NCBI RefSeq assembly: GCF_020866845.1 | Contig: NZ_CP086594.1 | Span: 2,700,501 to 2,764,500, forward strand | Length of the DNA stretch: 64,000 bases | Origin: Sphingomonas radiodurans | GTDB taxonomy: Bacteria > Pseudomonadota > Alphaproteobacteria > Sphingomonadales > Sphingomonadaceae | Direction: 5' to 3' | Shown: positions 50,604 through 58,379 of the stretch, piece by piece | How the letters are laid out: each line of letters begins with the position of its first letter | Position numbering within the stretch: the stretch's first letter is position 1 | Position numbers and translations under genes: made by a program | Notes under the pieces: generated by a model | Told to the model about the DNA's origin: nothing | Databases searched by the model: none | What the model saw: the letters and a program-made list of their open reading frames with translations, nothing else

Positions 50604-50912
50604 TCATGGCGGAAGGAGTCGTTCCGCGCTAGCAAATGCATCAAGGTTTCGGGCGCCGTGCACGATGGCCAGGATCGTAACGAAGCCCTCGACTTCATAG
50701 ATGATCGCATAACGGCCGTGGTTGAGCCTGCGCGCATTTGGGCCAAAACGTGGTGCCGACGGAAACCGGCTTGGGAATTCACCAAGTGACCGGCAAGCCG
50801 CCTCAAGCTCGCCGAGGAAAGTCGTGGCCCGGGCTGGATTGTCTTGCGCAATATAGTCGCCGACCTCGCGCAGATCGCGCTGCGATTGAGGCGAAAATAT
50901 TACTTCGGCCAA
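50604..50912 (-). CDS. ParE/RelE-family toxin
   Basis: 102 residues. The start is TTG 50912, within the 3' end of the antitoxin gene; it gives the standard N-terminus MAEVIFSPQSQRDLREVGDYIAQDNPARATTFLGEL. The ParE pattern continues with CRSLGEFPSRFP and the C-terminal RYAIIYEVEGFVTILAIVHGARNLD. ParE toxins poison DNA gyrase, while RelE relatives cut mRNA; length and the IAxDNPxRA block favour ParE. The 13-base overlap with the antitoxin gene supports coupled expression from one promoter. Confidence 0.9.
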   Translation of the reverse strand: MAEVIFSPQSQRDLREVGDYIAQDNPARATTFLGELEAACRSLGEFPSRFPSAPRFGPNARRLNHGRYAIIYEVEGFVTILAIVHGARNLDAFASAERLLPP

Positions 50913-51151
50913 TTGCGGTATCGCTCGCGCAATTCCTCGAAGACTTGGTCCATTGAAATGCCTTCGCCGCGTGCGATCTCGGCGCGGCCTTGCGCGACCT
51001 TCGCCTCGACCATCGTTTCCCAGCGCTCTTGTTCATCAAGCAGGCGAAGGCCCCTGTCGACGACTGCGTCATGTGAGCCGTAGCGGCCCGATGCGACAAG
51101 TCGATCGACCAGACGTACACTCTCAGGCGTCAGATTATAGGCTTTTGCCAT
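50900..51151 (-). CDS. ParD-like antitoxin
   Basis: 83 residues from ATG 51151; the longer open frame upstream is antisense to pdxH. The N-terminal half reads LTPESVRLVDRLVASGRYGSHDAVVDRGLRLLDEQE, a ribbon-helix-helix DNA-binding arrangement typical of ParD. The C-terminal half (QGRAEIARGEGISMDQVFEELRERYRNW) would wrap the toxin. It precedes and overlaps the toxin gene by 13 bases, the normal antitoxin-first order, and would be expected to repress its own promoter in the 51152-51226 interval. Confidence 0.87.
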   Translation of the reverse strand: MAKAYNLTPESVRLVDRLVASGRYGSHDAVVDRGLRLLDEQERWETMVEAKVAQGRAEIARGEGISMDQVFEELRERYRNWPK

Positions 51152-51226
51152 GCAGGGTCTCCGTGCGACCGATATTAGATCACCGCCGCCCGCGATCAAT
51201 CGTGGATCGGTCGGGATCGACGCATT

Positions 51227-51829
51227 ATGACCCCCCCAATGTCCACCGACCCGATCACCCTGTTCGACGCCTGGTTTGCCGAGGCGAAAGCGAGCGAGCC
51301 CAATGATCCCAATGCGATGGCGCTCGCGACCGCGGATGCCACCGGGCGCCCCGCGGTGCGAATGGTATTGCTGAAAGGGCATGGGGCGGATGGCTTCGTG
51401 TTCTATACTAATCGCGACAGCCGCAAGGCGGGCGATCTGGCGGCCAATGCGCAGGCGGCGCTGCTGTTTCACTGGAAGTCGCTGCGGCGGCAGGTTCGGA
51501 TCGAGGGGGCGGTGACGCCGGTGAGCGAGGCGGAGAGCGATGCGTATTTCGCCTCGCGCGGGCGCGATTCGCAGCTGGGGGCATGGGCGTCGGAACAGTC
51601 GCGGCCGCTGGCGGCGCGGTCGATCTTCGAGGCGCGGTTCGAGGCGATGAAGTTTCGTTTCGAAGGCCAGGACGTGCCGCGCCCGCCGTTCTGGGGCGGC
51701 TATCGCGTGACGCCCGATCGGATCGAATTTTGGCAGGATCGCGCGCATCGCCTACATGAGCGGCGATTGTTCACGCGCACTGGTGCAGATCAGGGCGCGG
51801 GGTGGGACGAAGGCCAGTTGTATCCATGA
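51227..51829 (+). CDS. pdxH: Pyridoxamine 5'-phosphate oxidase PdxH
   Basis: FMN enzyme that oxidises pyridoxine or pyridoxamine 5'-phosphate to pyridoxal 5'-phosphate. 200 residues from ATG 51227; an ATG at 51239 (MSTDPITLFD) is an equal alternative. Signature parts are MALATADATGRPAVRMVLLKGHGADGFVFYTNRDSRKAGDLAAN, LLFHWKSLRRQVRIEG, FASRGRDSQLGAWASEQSRPL and the closing PPFWGGYRVTPDRIEFWQDRAHRLHERRLF. The stop overlaps the ATG of the CDF transporter gene. Confidence 0.97.
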   Translation: MTPPMSTDPITLFDAWFAEAKASEPNDPNAMALATADATGRPAVRMVLLKGHGADGFVFYTNRDSRKAGDLAANAQAALLFHWKSLRRQVRIEGAVTPVSEAESDAYFASRGRDSQLGAWASEQSRPLAARSIFEARFEAMKFRFEGQDVPRPPFWGGYRVTPDRIEFWQDRAHRLHERRLFTRTGADQGAGWDEGQLYP

Positions 51830-52773
51830 CTCGTGACGAACGCCGCCGGATCATCCCGCTCGCCATGCGCGCGGCGCTGGCGAGCGTCGCGATGGCGCTG
51901 TTTCTGCTCGCGCTTAAGGGTTTTGCGGCGTGGCACACGGGCTCGGTCGCGATGCTCGGCAGTCTCGCCGACACGGGGCTCGACCTGCTTGCCAGCCTCG
52001 TCACCTTGTATGGCGTGAAGCTCGCCGGTGAGCCGGCCGATTCGGATCACCGCTTCGGCCATGGCAAGGCGGAGGCGCTGGCGGCGTTGTTTCAGGTGGT
52101 GCTGATCACTGCCTCGGCGATCGGCATCGCGTGGCAGGCGGTGCAGCGCTTTTCAAATCCGCGCGCGAACGAGGATGCGTCGCTCGGCATTGCCGTGTCG
52201 CTGGTGGCGATCATCGCAACCTTCGGGCTGCTGGCGTATCAGCGTAGCATCATCCGCCAGACCGGATCGGTCGCGATCCTGGCTGACAATGTGCATTACC
52301 AGTCGGACGTGCTGCTCAACGTCGCGGTGATCGCGGCGCTGGCGCTCGACCAGTATCTCGGGATTTCGGGGGCCGACCCGGTGTTCGGCATCGCGATCGC
52401 GCTGTGGCTCGTCTGGGGCGCATTCCAGGCGTCGAGCCAGGCGATCGACATGCTGATGGACAAGGAATGGTCCGAGGATCAGCGCGCCGCCTTCATCGAG
52501 GTCGCGGCGCGCCAGCCGGGCATTCGCGGCATCCACGATTTCCGCACGCGCCGCTCGGGGACGCAGGATTTCGCGCAATTCCACATGGAGGTCGACCGGA
52601 ACCTGACGATCGGCGGCGCGCATGACATCGTCGAGAGCGTCGAGCGGCGGCTGCGTGACGTGTTCCCGCGCGTTGAGGTGCTGATCCATCTCGATCCCGA
52701 AGGCCATGTCGATACCGACAATCCGCTGGTCGAGGCCGACGTGACGCCGCACTGGTTCGGCAAGCGCGTCTAG
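51826..52773 (+). CDS. Cation diffusion facilitator family metal transporter (FieF-like)
   Basis: Proton-driven exporter of zinc, iron or other divalent metals in the inner membrane. 315 residues from ATG 51826, which overlaps the pdxH stop. Six membrane segments lie in the first 210 residues. Metal-site motifs are SLADTGLDLLASLVTL in helix 2 (Asp-x3-Asp) and ADNVHYQSDVLLNV in helix 5 (His-x3-Asp), close to the FieF type. DSDHRFGHGKAEALAALFQ joins helices 2 and 3. The cytoplasmic tail contains HDFRTRRSGTQDFAQFHMEVD. The ion is not determined. Confidence 0.94.
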   Translation: MTRDERRRIIPLAMRAALASVAMALFLLALKGFAAWHTGSVAMLGSLADTGLDLLASLVTLYGVKLAGEPADSDHRFGHGKAEALAALFQVVLITASAIGIAWQAVQRFSNPRANEDASLGIAVSLVAIIATFGLLAYQRSIIRQTGSVAILADNVHYQSDVLLNVAVIAALALDQYLGISGADPVFGIAIALWLVWGAFQASSQAIDMLMDKEWSEDQRAAFIEVAARQPGIRGIHDFRTRRSGTQDFAQFHMEVDRNLTIGGAHDIVESVERRLRDVFPRVEVLIHLDPEGHVDTDNPLVEADVTPHWFGKRV

Positions 52774-52803
52774 ATACTCACCGCAACTCGAGAAGGCACG
52801 CCG

Positions 52804-53595
52804 ATGAGGATCCCGTTCGCGCAGATCGATGCGTTCGCCGATGCGCCGTTCACGGGCAACCCGGCGGCGGTGATGCCGCTGTCGATGTGGCTCGACGATG
52901 CGACGCTGCAGGCGATCGCCGAAGAGAATAATCTGTCGGAAACCGCCTTCATCGTGCCGGCGACCGGGGAAGCTGACTTCGAGCTGCGCTGGTTCACTCC
53001 GGCCGCGGAGGTGGCGCTGTGCGGGCATGCGACACTCGCGAGCGGACATTTCGTGCTGTCGTCCGATACGACGCGCAACGCGGTGCGGTTCACGACGCGG
53101 CAGGCGGGCGTGCTCGAGGTGGCGCGGCACGGCGCGGCATATGAGATGGCGTTGCCGGCGTGGGCGCCAAGCCCGAAGCCGCTCGACAATATCGTTGCCG
53201 CGCTCGGCGTTACGGCACGCGAGACGCTGTGGCACGAGAAGGGCTATGCGCTGGTGATCGTCGAGGACGAGGCGGCGGTGCGTGCGGCGGCGCCCGACGG
53301 GCGCGCCGTGAAGGCGTTGGGGCCATATGTGCTGATCGTCGCGGCGCGTGGGCAGACCGCCGATGTGGTGAGCCGCGTCTTCACAGACTATTTCGACATT
53401 CCCGAGGATCCGGTGACCGGATCGGCGCATGCGGTGATGGTGCCCTATTGGGCCGACGTGCTGGGGCGGACCAGTTTCTCGGCATATCAGGCGAGCGCGC
53501 GCGGCGGGCACGTCGGCTGCCGGCTGGACAGCGATCGGGTGATGCTGACGGGATCGTGCGTGACGACGATCGAAGGGACGTTCCTGCTGCCGTGA
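52804..53595 (+). CDS. PhzF-family isomerase
   Basis: 263 residues with the PhzF/diaminopimelate-epimerase-like fold in two halves. N-terminal marks are PFAQIDAFADAPFTGNPAAVMPL, then AEENNLSETAFIVPA with the catalytic Glu of SET, and WFTPAAEVALCGHATLASGH. C-terminal marks are FTDYFDIPEDPVTGSAHAVMVPYW and ARGGHVGCRL. GAGAAGG precedes the ATG. Substrates differ widely in this family and cannot be named. It lies 30 bases after the CDF gene on the same strand and could be co-transcribed. Confidence 0.93.
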   Translation: MRIPFAQIDAFADAPFTGNPAAVMPLSMWLDDATLQAIAEENNLSETAFIVPATGEADFELRWFTPAAEVALCGHATLASGHFVLSSDTTRNAVRFTTRQAGVLEVARHGAAYEMALPAWAPSPKPLDNIVAALGVTARETLWHEKGYALVIVEDEAAVRAAAPDGRAVKALGPYVLIVAARGQTADVVSRVFTDYFDIPEDPVTGSAHAVMVPYWADVLGRTSFSAYQASARGGHVGCRLDSDRVMLTGSCVTTIEGTFLLP

Positions 53596-53610
53596 CGTGA
53601 GGTGAGCGGC

Positions 53611-53874
53611 CTAGTCGCCGCGGCGGCGACTGCGCCCCTTCGTCATCGGATCGGGCTTGCGCGGCTTGGTCCAGCCCGGCGGCGGAGCGACGCGCGACTG
53701 GCTGGTGCCGAGCCCCATCGCACCGGGCTGCTGGCGCGACAGCCCTTCGGTCTCGCCCGGATCGACGCCGGTCTGGCGCAGGATCGCGAGCCGATCGCGC
53801 CAGCGCTGCGCGGCCTCGAAATCGAGCGCGGCGGCGGCATCGTCCATCGCCAGCTGAAGCTCGTCGCCCGTCAT
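53611..53874 (-). CDS. Small UvrB/UvrC-motif protein coupled to mnmA
   Basis: 87 residues from ATG 53874, which overlaps the mnmA stop (ATGA). Residues 4-33 are a UVR motif ([29 protein letters not shown]), the helical hairpin by which UvrB and UvrC interact; the rest is basic and Pro/Gly-rich, ending [15 protein letters not shown]. Stand-alone UVR proteins are not well understood; one class belongs to stress-response adaptors. Coupling to mnmA is visible, but no link to tRNA thiolation is known. Confidence 0.8.
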   Translation of the reverse strand: MTGDELQLAMDDAAAALDFEAAQRWRDRLAILRQTGVDPGETEGLSRQQPGAMGLGTSQSRVAPPPGWTKPRKPDPMTKGRSRRRGD

Positions 53875-54977
53875 GCCGCGACCAGTGCCGGATCGGTCGC
53901 GGCGATCCAGCCGCCGCCGAGCACGCGGTCGCCGGCATAAAGCACCGCCGCCTGGCCGGGCGAGACGCCGTATTCGGGTGAGTCGAACACCAGGCGGTCG
54001 CCATCGAGCCGCGCGGGGACGGACTTTGCCATAGAGCGGACCTTCGCGGAGAGCGGGCCATCGAGCGGGCCTAAGATGTTCATGTCGGCGAGCCGCGCGG
54101 CGCTGACGGCGAGCGCGGCGCGCGGACCGACGACGACGCGGCGCGTTTCGGGTTCGAGCCGGACGACGTAGAGCGGTTCGGGCTGGCCGCCGATCTCCAG
54201 CCCGCGACGCTGGCCGACAGTATAGTGGATGATGCCCGCGTGCTGCGCCAAGGTGCGCCCGGCGAGATCGACGATGTCGCCGCCGGCGCTCGCTTCGGGA
54301 CGCAGTTTTTTGACCAGCCCGGCATAGTCGCCGTCTGGGACGAAACAGATGTCCTGGCTGTCGGGCTTGGCCGCAATGCCGAGTCCTGCTTCCGCGGCAA
54401 GCTCGCGGACGCGCGCCTTGGGCAGGCCGCCAAGCGGGAAGCGCAGGAAATCGAGCTGCGCGCGTGTCGTGGCGAACAGGAAATAGCTTTGGTCGCGCGC
54501 CGGATCGACCGCGCGGTGCAGTTCGGGGCCGTCGGGGCCGAGAACGCGGCGGACATAATGGCCGGTGGCGAGGCAATCGGCGCCGAGATCGCGCGCGAGT
54601 GCGAACAGATCGGTGAATTTCGGCCCCATGTTGCACTGGACGCACGGAATCGGAGTACGTCCCGCAAGATATTCGTCGGCGAAGCGATCGACCACCTGGG
54701 TGCGGAAGCTGCTTTCGTGATCGAACACGTAATGAGGGATGCCGAGCCGATCACACACCGCGCGCGCATCGCGGATGTCGCGCCCGGCGCAGCAGGCACC
54801 CGGCCGCGCGGTCGCCTCGCCATGGTCGTAGAGCTGAAGCGTGACGCCGATCGTCTCGGCCCCGCTCGCCGCCGCCAAGGCAGCCACGACCGAGCTGTCG
54901 ACGCCGCCCGACATGGCGACGACGATACGCCGGCCGGCCATGGCGCCGGGGAGTTGGAAATCGGCGGGGGTAATCAC
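53871..54977 (-). CDS. mnmA: tRNA-specific 2-thiouridylase MnmA
   Basis: Adds sulfur to C2 of uridine 34 in Glu, Gln and Lys tRNAs. 368 residues, normal length. The PP-loop is [15 protein letters not shown] near the N-terminus. The two catalytic cysteines are in [14 protein letters not shown] and [12 protein letters not shown]. Other marks are [18 protein letters not shown] and [14 protein letters not shown]. The UVR-motif gene overlaps its stop. The start ATG at 54977 opens [25 protein letters not shown]. Confidence 0.98.
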   Translation of the reverse strand: MITPADFQLPGAMAGRRIVVAMSGGVDSSVVAALAAASGAETIGVTLQLYDHGEATARPGACCAGRDIRDARAVCDRLGIPHYVFDHESSFRTQVVDRFADEYLAGRTPIPCVQCNMGPKFTDLFALARDLGADCLATGHYVRRVLGPDGPELHRAVDPARDQSYFLFATTRAQLDFLRFPLGGLPKARVRELAAEAGLGIAAKPDSQDICFVPDGDYAGLVKKLRPEASAGGDIVDLAGRTLAQHAGIIHYTVGQRRGLEIGGQPEPLYVVRLEPETRRVVVGPRAALAVSAARLADMNILGPLDGPLSAKVRSMAKSVPARLDGDRLVFDSPEYGVSPGQAAVLYAGDRVLGGGWIAATDPALVAA

Positions 54978-55144
54978 GCGCCTTATCTAAGGTGCGACGC
55001 GGCTGCGCGAAAGCCGCGGCCGTCGACAGAGCGATCTGTCGGTAAGGTGAGTGAACGAACGATTGCGCGAGGCTTTACCCGGCCTTCATCACGTTGGCGT
55101 AGAACGGCTTTCAGCGAAGAGCTCGTACAGGAAGCCAGTGCCGC

Positions 55145-55372
55145 GTGGATTTGAGTTTTACCCGTTTCGATCGGCACGCGCCGCTAGTCACCCTGCCGAC
55201 CGACCTCGCGGTGTTGATGGTGGAAATGACGGCACGGCAGGCCGCGTCGCCGACCGCCACCATTTATGCACGATCGGTGCGCGTACGGCTGGACTCGGCT
55301 CTGTTCGCGCCGGTCAATGGTGCGTTCAACGGCCCGATGGCGGCGACAATGGTGCGGTGGAAGGATGAATGA
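55145..55372 (+). CDS. Hypothetical small protein upstream of sciP
   Basis: 75 residues from GTG 55145. I recognise no family. Codon third positions are GC-rich after the first few codons, as in real genes here, and the sequence is unlike a shadow of any gene on the other strand because none is there. The protein (LVTLPTDLAVLMVEMTARQAASPTATIYARSVRVRLDSALF) could fold as a small alpha-beta domain. It lies in the 496-base interval between mnmA and sciP; 54978-55144 and 55373-55473 hold no other feature I can support, but must contain the mnmA and sciP promoters. A chance open frame is possible. Confidence 0.4.
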   Translation: MDLSFTRFDRHAPLVTLPTDLAVLMVEMTARQAASPTATIYARSVRVRLDSALFAPVNGAFNGPMAATMVRWKDE

Positions 55373-55473
55373 ACACGCTGTTTACCGAGGCCCTTTAGCG
55401 GGCGTTCAAGCGCAAGGCCCCATGAAGGCCGGAGTGTTGGAGAGGGGGCCCCCGCCCCGAACCGAGGTTTAGA

Positions 55474-55773
55474 ATGATCGAGAACCAGAAAATTCGTCCA
55501 GCACGCGTGATCGGCCCGCTCGGCGAGCCGTTGACACTCGAGTCGCTGCCGCCTCCGTCAACGACCCGCTGGGTCGTGCGGCGCAAGGCCGAAGTGGTCG
55601 CGGCGGTAAACGGCGGCCTGCTGACGGTCGACGAGGTGTGTCAGCGCTACAATCTGACGGTGGAAGAATTCGCCAGCTGGCAGCGCGCGATCGACCGTTC
55701 GGGCATGCCGGGCCTGCGCGTGACGCGCATCCAGCACTATAAATCGCTGTACGAGCGCCAGCAGAAGTTCTGA
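55474..55773 (+). CDS. sciP: CtrA inhibitor SciP (DUF1153 family)
   Basis: Small helix-turn-helix protein that in Caulobacter binds CtrA and blocks transcription of CtrA-dependent genes early in the cell cycle. 99 residues. The family pattern is unmistakable: VIGPLGEPLTLESLPPPSTTRWVVRRKAEVVAAVNGGLLTVDEVCQRYNLTVEEFASWQRAIDRSG, then LRVTRIQHYK. The DNA-binding helices are about residues 38-72. Flagellar genes are classical CtrA/SciP targets, and a CtrA-like box precedes the flagellar regulator at 2749 in this window, although the genes are 53 kb apart. Confidence 0.96.
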   Translation: MIENQKIRPARVIGPLGEPLTLESLPPPSTTRWVVRRKAEVVAAVNGGLLTVDEVCQRYNLTVEEFASWQRAIDRSGMPGLRVTRIQHYKSLYERQQKF

Positions 55774-55856
55774 TACGCGAGCGGAACAAAGGTTAGGTTT
55801 CGAGAGTATTTTCCCCAGCGCCCGGCCGTTCGGGCCGTTAACACGGGGAAATAGTT

Positions 55857-56114
55857 ATGGGTCTCATTCTCTGGTTGATCGTCGGCGGTGTCATCGGCTG
55901 GCTGGCCAGCATCATCATGCGCACGGATGCCCAGCAGGGTATCTTCTTGAACATCATCGTCGGTATCGTCGGCGCCTTCATCGGCGGCCTGGTGATGTCC
56001 GGCGGGTCGATCAACAGTGCGCCGCTGACGCTGACGTCGTTCCTGGTATCGCTGCTTGGTGCAGTGGTGCTGCTCGCGATCGTCAATCTGGTTCGTCGCG
56101 GCAGCGTGCGCTAA
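55857..56114 (+). CDS. GlsB/YeaQ/YmgE-family membrane protein
   Basis: 85 residues with three hydrophobic segments, about 2-20, 28-48 and 58-78. The family signature is clear: LILWLIVGGVIGWLASIIMRTDAQQGIFLNIIVGIVGAFIGGLV. Members are called stress-response or transglycosylase-associated membrane proteins, but no activity is shown. A strong terminator follows 34 bases after the stop, so it is a single-gene unit. A GGAAC at 55783 could be the -35 of an EcfG-type stress promoter, but no matching -10 at the right distance was found. Confidence 0.93.
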   Translation: MGLILWLIVGGVIGWLASIIMRTDAQQGIFLNIIVGIVGAFIGGLVMSGGSINSAPLTLTSFLVSLLGAVVLLAIVNLVRRGSVR

Positions 56115-56147
56115 CGCGCCGCTTAGCGAAGTCAGACTGAAAAGAGG

Positions 56148-56177
56148 CGGCCGCCCGAGCAATCGGGCGGCCGTTTT
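56148..56177 (+). terminator. Rho-independent terminator after the GlsB-type gene
   Basis: CGGCCGCCCGA pairs perfectly with TCGGGCGGCCG (56148-56158 with 56163-56173, loop GCAA) and is followed by TTTTCTG. Confidence 0.92.
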
Positions 56178-56226
56178 CTGTTGTGCAGAAGCAACTACCC
56201 TCCGGCGGGCGGAAGGGGAGCGATGG

Positions 56227-56964
56227 TTACTTCAACAAGAAGCGCACCATCACCGTCGCCGTCAGCTCGGACTCGCCCGGCAGGATCTCGGTCGAGGCAT
56301 CGGCTGCTTTGGCCGCACGGGCATAGACCATCTGCGGGCGCGGGCCGCCGTCGCTCTCTGACGCTTCGCCGATCGATACGATTCGATCGACGCGTAGGCC
56401 AGCGGCCTGCGCGTAAAGATCGGCGCGGGCGCGGGCGCGCTTGATTGCGTCGACGCGAGCGGCGTCCAGCGCCGCTTCGGGCTGGTCGATCGTCAACTGC
56501 GGGCCTTCGATCTGGTTCGCGCCGGCCTTCACCAGCGCGTCGAGCGCGGTGCCGCTCTTGGCGATATCACGAAACTTCACCGAAACGGTGTTGGTCGCCT
56601 GATAGCCGGTGATCGCCGGTGGCTGATTTTCGGCGTAGCGATATTGCGGCTGGAGCCCGACGCTCGCAGTGGCGATGTCGCGGGGCGCGATACCAGCAGC
56701 GCGCAACGCTGCGACGACGCGCTCCATGCGCGTGGCATTCTCGCCAAGCGCGGCAGCGGCCGTCAGCGCTTGTGTGACCACGCCCGCGCGAAGGGTCGCG
56801 ACGTCCGGCGTGCGCGTGACTTGCCCGGTGGCAACGACATCGAGCACCGTCGCATCGGGCAGAATCGGCACGCCGGGTGCAGCCTGCGCTGCGGCCGGGG
56901 CCGTCGCCGCCAGCGTCACCGGCGCAAGGGCAATGAGCGCCAGTGTGGCAAATTGGTAACGCAT
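56227..56964 (-). CDS. Secreted SIMPL-domain (DUF541) protein
   Basis: 245 residues from ATG 56964, fixed by AGGAGG 10 bases upstream and by the signal peptide MRYQFATLALIALAPVTLAATAPAAAQA (cleaved near residue 28). The SIMPL/DUF541 domain fills the rest: VVATGQVTRTPDVATLRAGVVTQALTAAAALGENATRMERVVAALRAAGI, YRYAENQPPAITGYQATNTVSVKF and AIKRARARADLYAQAAGL. The family is periplasmic or outer-membrane associated and of unknown biochemical function. It is convergent with the GlsB gene and divergent from the RND pump genes, with 205 bases between start codons. Confidence 0.93.
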   Translation of the reverse strand: MRYQFATLALIALAPVTLAATAPAAAQAAPGVPILPDATVLDVVATGQVTRTPDVATLRAGVVTQALTAAAALGENATRMERVVAALRAAGIAPRDIATASVGLQPQYRYAENQPPAITGYQATNTVSVKFRDIAKSGTALDALVKAGANQIEGPQLTIDQPEAALDAARVDAIKRARARADLYAQAAGLRVDRIVSIGEASESDGGPRPQMVYARAAKAADASTEILPGESELTATVMVRFLLK

Positions 56965-57169
56965 GCGAATCAAACCTCCTTTTGGAACCGTAACGGTCAA
57001 GTGCGCAGGGCCCTTACAACGCAGGCTGAACAGCGCGTAGCTTGAGATGAACCGTTGAATCTGCCAATCGCGCGACGAGAGGCTGCCGGACCTTGAGCCC
57101 GGTGACTTATTTCGATAATACAGCTGGCGACGAGAACAGCGGGCGGTCGCATCGCGCGATCGGGACGGG

Positions 57170-58375
57170 ATGAACAGGCGCATGAATTACGAAGCCGGCA
57201 ATCTGCAAGGCGACACGCTGGTGCTCGAAGCACCCGACGACGGCGGCGCACGCCGTCGCCGGCGCATGCTGATCATCGCCGTCGTCGTGATTGCTGCGAT
57301 CGCCGCGGCGGCGTGGTTTTTCACGCGCGGCGACGACGCGGCGCCGAAGGGCGCGGCATCCGATCAAGCGCCGAGCGTGACGGTGGTGGTGCCGGGCCGC
57401 GCTGCGGTCGATCGTGAGATCACCGCGACCGGGACGCTGGCGGCGCGTCGCGAAATGCCGGTCGGCGTCGCGGGCGAGGGCGGCATGGTCACGCGCGTGC
57501 TGGTGGAGCCGGGGCAGTGGGTGCGCGCGGGGCAAGTGCTCGCGACGGTCGACCGCTCGGTCCAAACGCAGACCGCAGAAAGCTTGTCCGCCCAGGTGAC
57601 CGTCGCACGGGCGGATCTCACGCTGGCGCAGGCCGAACTCGACCGCGCGCAGCAGCTGGTCGGGCGCGGCTTCATCAGCCAGGCCGACGTGCAGCGCCGC
57701 ATCGCGACGCGTGACGCGGCTGCGGCGCGCGTGAAAGTGTCGCAAGCGACTGCATCCGAGCAGCGCGCCCGCAACGGTCGGCTCGACATCCGCGCGCCGG
57801 CCGCCGGGCTGGTGCTGACGCGGCAGGTGGAGCCGGGTCAGATCATCAGCTCGGCCTCGGGCACGCTGTTTCGCATGGCCAAGGGCGGCGAGATGGAAAT
57901 GCGTGCGCAGCTCGCCGAAAGCGATCTCGTAACGCTGCGGTCGGGCGCGCGCGCGAAAGTGACGCCGGTCGGCGATTCTCGGTCGTTCGACGGGCAGGTG
58001 TGGCAAGTGTCGCCAGTGATCGATCCGGCCACACGGCAGGGCATCGCACGGATCGCGCTGAGCTATGATGCGGCGCTGCGGCCGGGCGGCTTCGCCTCGG
58101 CGAACATCGTCGGTGGTACCGCGAACGTGCCGGAACTGCCGCAGTCGGCAATCATGAGCGACGACAAGGGCAATTTCGTGTACGTCGCGGATCAGGGCAA
58201 TGTCGTGCGGCGCCGCGACATTCGCCTGGGGACGGTGAGCGATACGTCGGTAGCAGTGGCGAGCGGGCTCGAAGGCAACGAGCGCGTGGTCGTTTCGGCC
58301 GGCGCGTTCCTCAACCCCGGGCAGAAGATCGCGCCGGTAATGGCGAAGGCCGCAGTGGCCAATAGCGGAGGCTGA
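57170..58375 (+). CDS. RND efflux pump periplasmic adaptor (membrane fusion protein)
   Basis: Links the RND permease to an outer-membrane channel. 401 residues from ATG 57170; an ATG at 57182 is also in frame. A cytoplasmic stretch with a RRRRR segment is followed by one membrane helix at about residues 33-50. The lipoyl halves (GVAGEGGMVTRVLVEPGQWVRAGQVLATVDRS and LDIRAPAAGLVLTRQVEPGQIIS) flank an alpha-hairpin (VARADLTLAQAELDRAQQLVGRGFISQADVQRR). Beta-barrel and membrane-proximal parts follow. It has no lipobox, so it is anchored by the helix. The RND gene starts 4 bases after its stop. No outer-membrane TolC-type gene lies nearby. Confidence 0.95.
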   Translation: MNRRMNYEAGNLQGDTLVLEAPDDGGARRRRRMLIIAVVVIAAIAAAAWFFTRGDDAAPKGAASDQAPSVTVVVPGRAAVDREITATGTLAARREMPVGVAGEGGMVTRVLVEPGQWVRAGQVLATVDRSVQTQTAESLSAQVTVARADLTLAQAELDRAQQLVGRGFISQADVQRRIATRDAAAARVKVSQATASEQRARNGRLDIRAPAAGLVLTRQVEPGQIISSASGTLFRMAKGGEMEMRAQLAESDLVTLRSGARAKVTPVGDSRSFDGQVWQVSPVIDPATRQGIARIALSYDAALRPGGFASANIVGGTANVPELPQSAIMSDDKGNFVYVADQGNVVRRRDIRLGTVSDTSVAVASGLEGNERVVVSAGAFLNPGQKIAPVMAKAAVANSGG

Positions 58376-58379
58376 CGCG

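Noticed and set aside
55783..55810. GGAAC upstream of the GlsB-type gene as an EcfG stress promoter
   Set aside because: No GTT-type -10 box lies 16-17 bases downstream.
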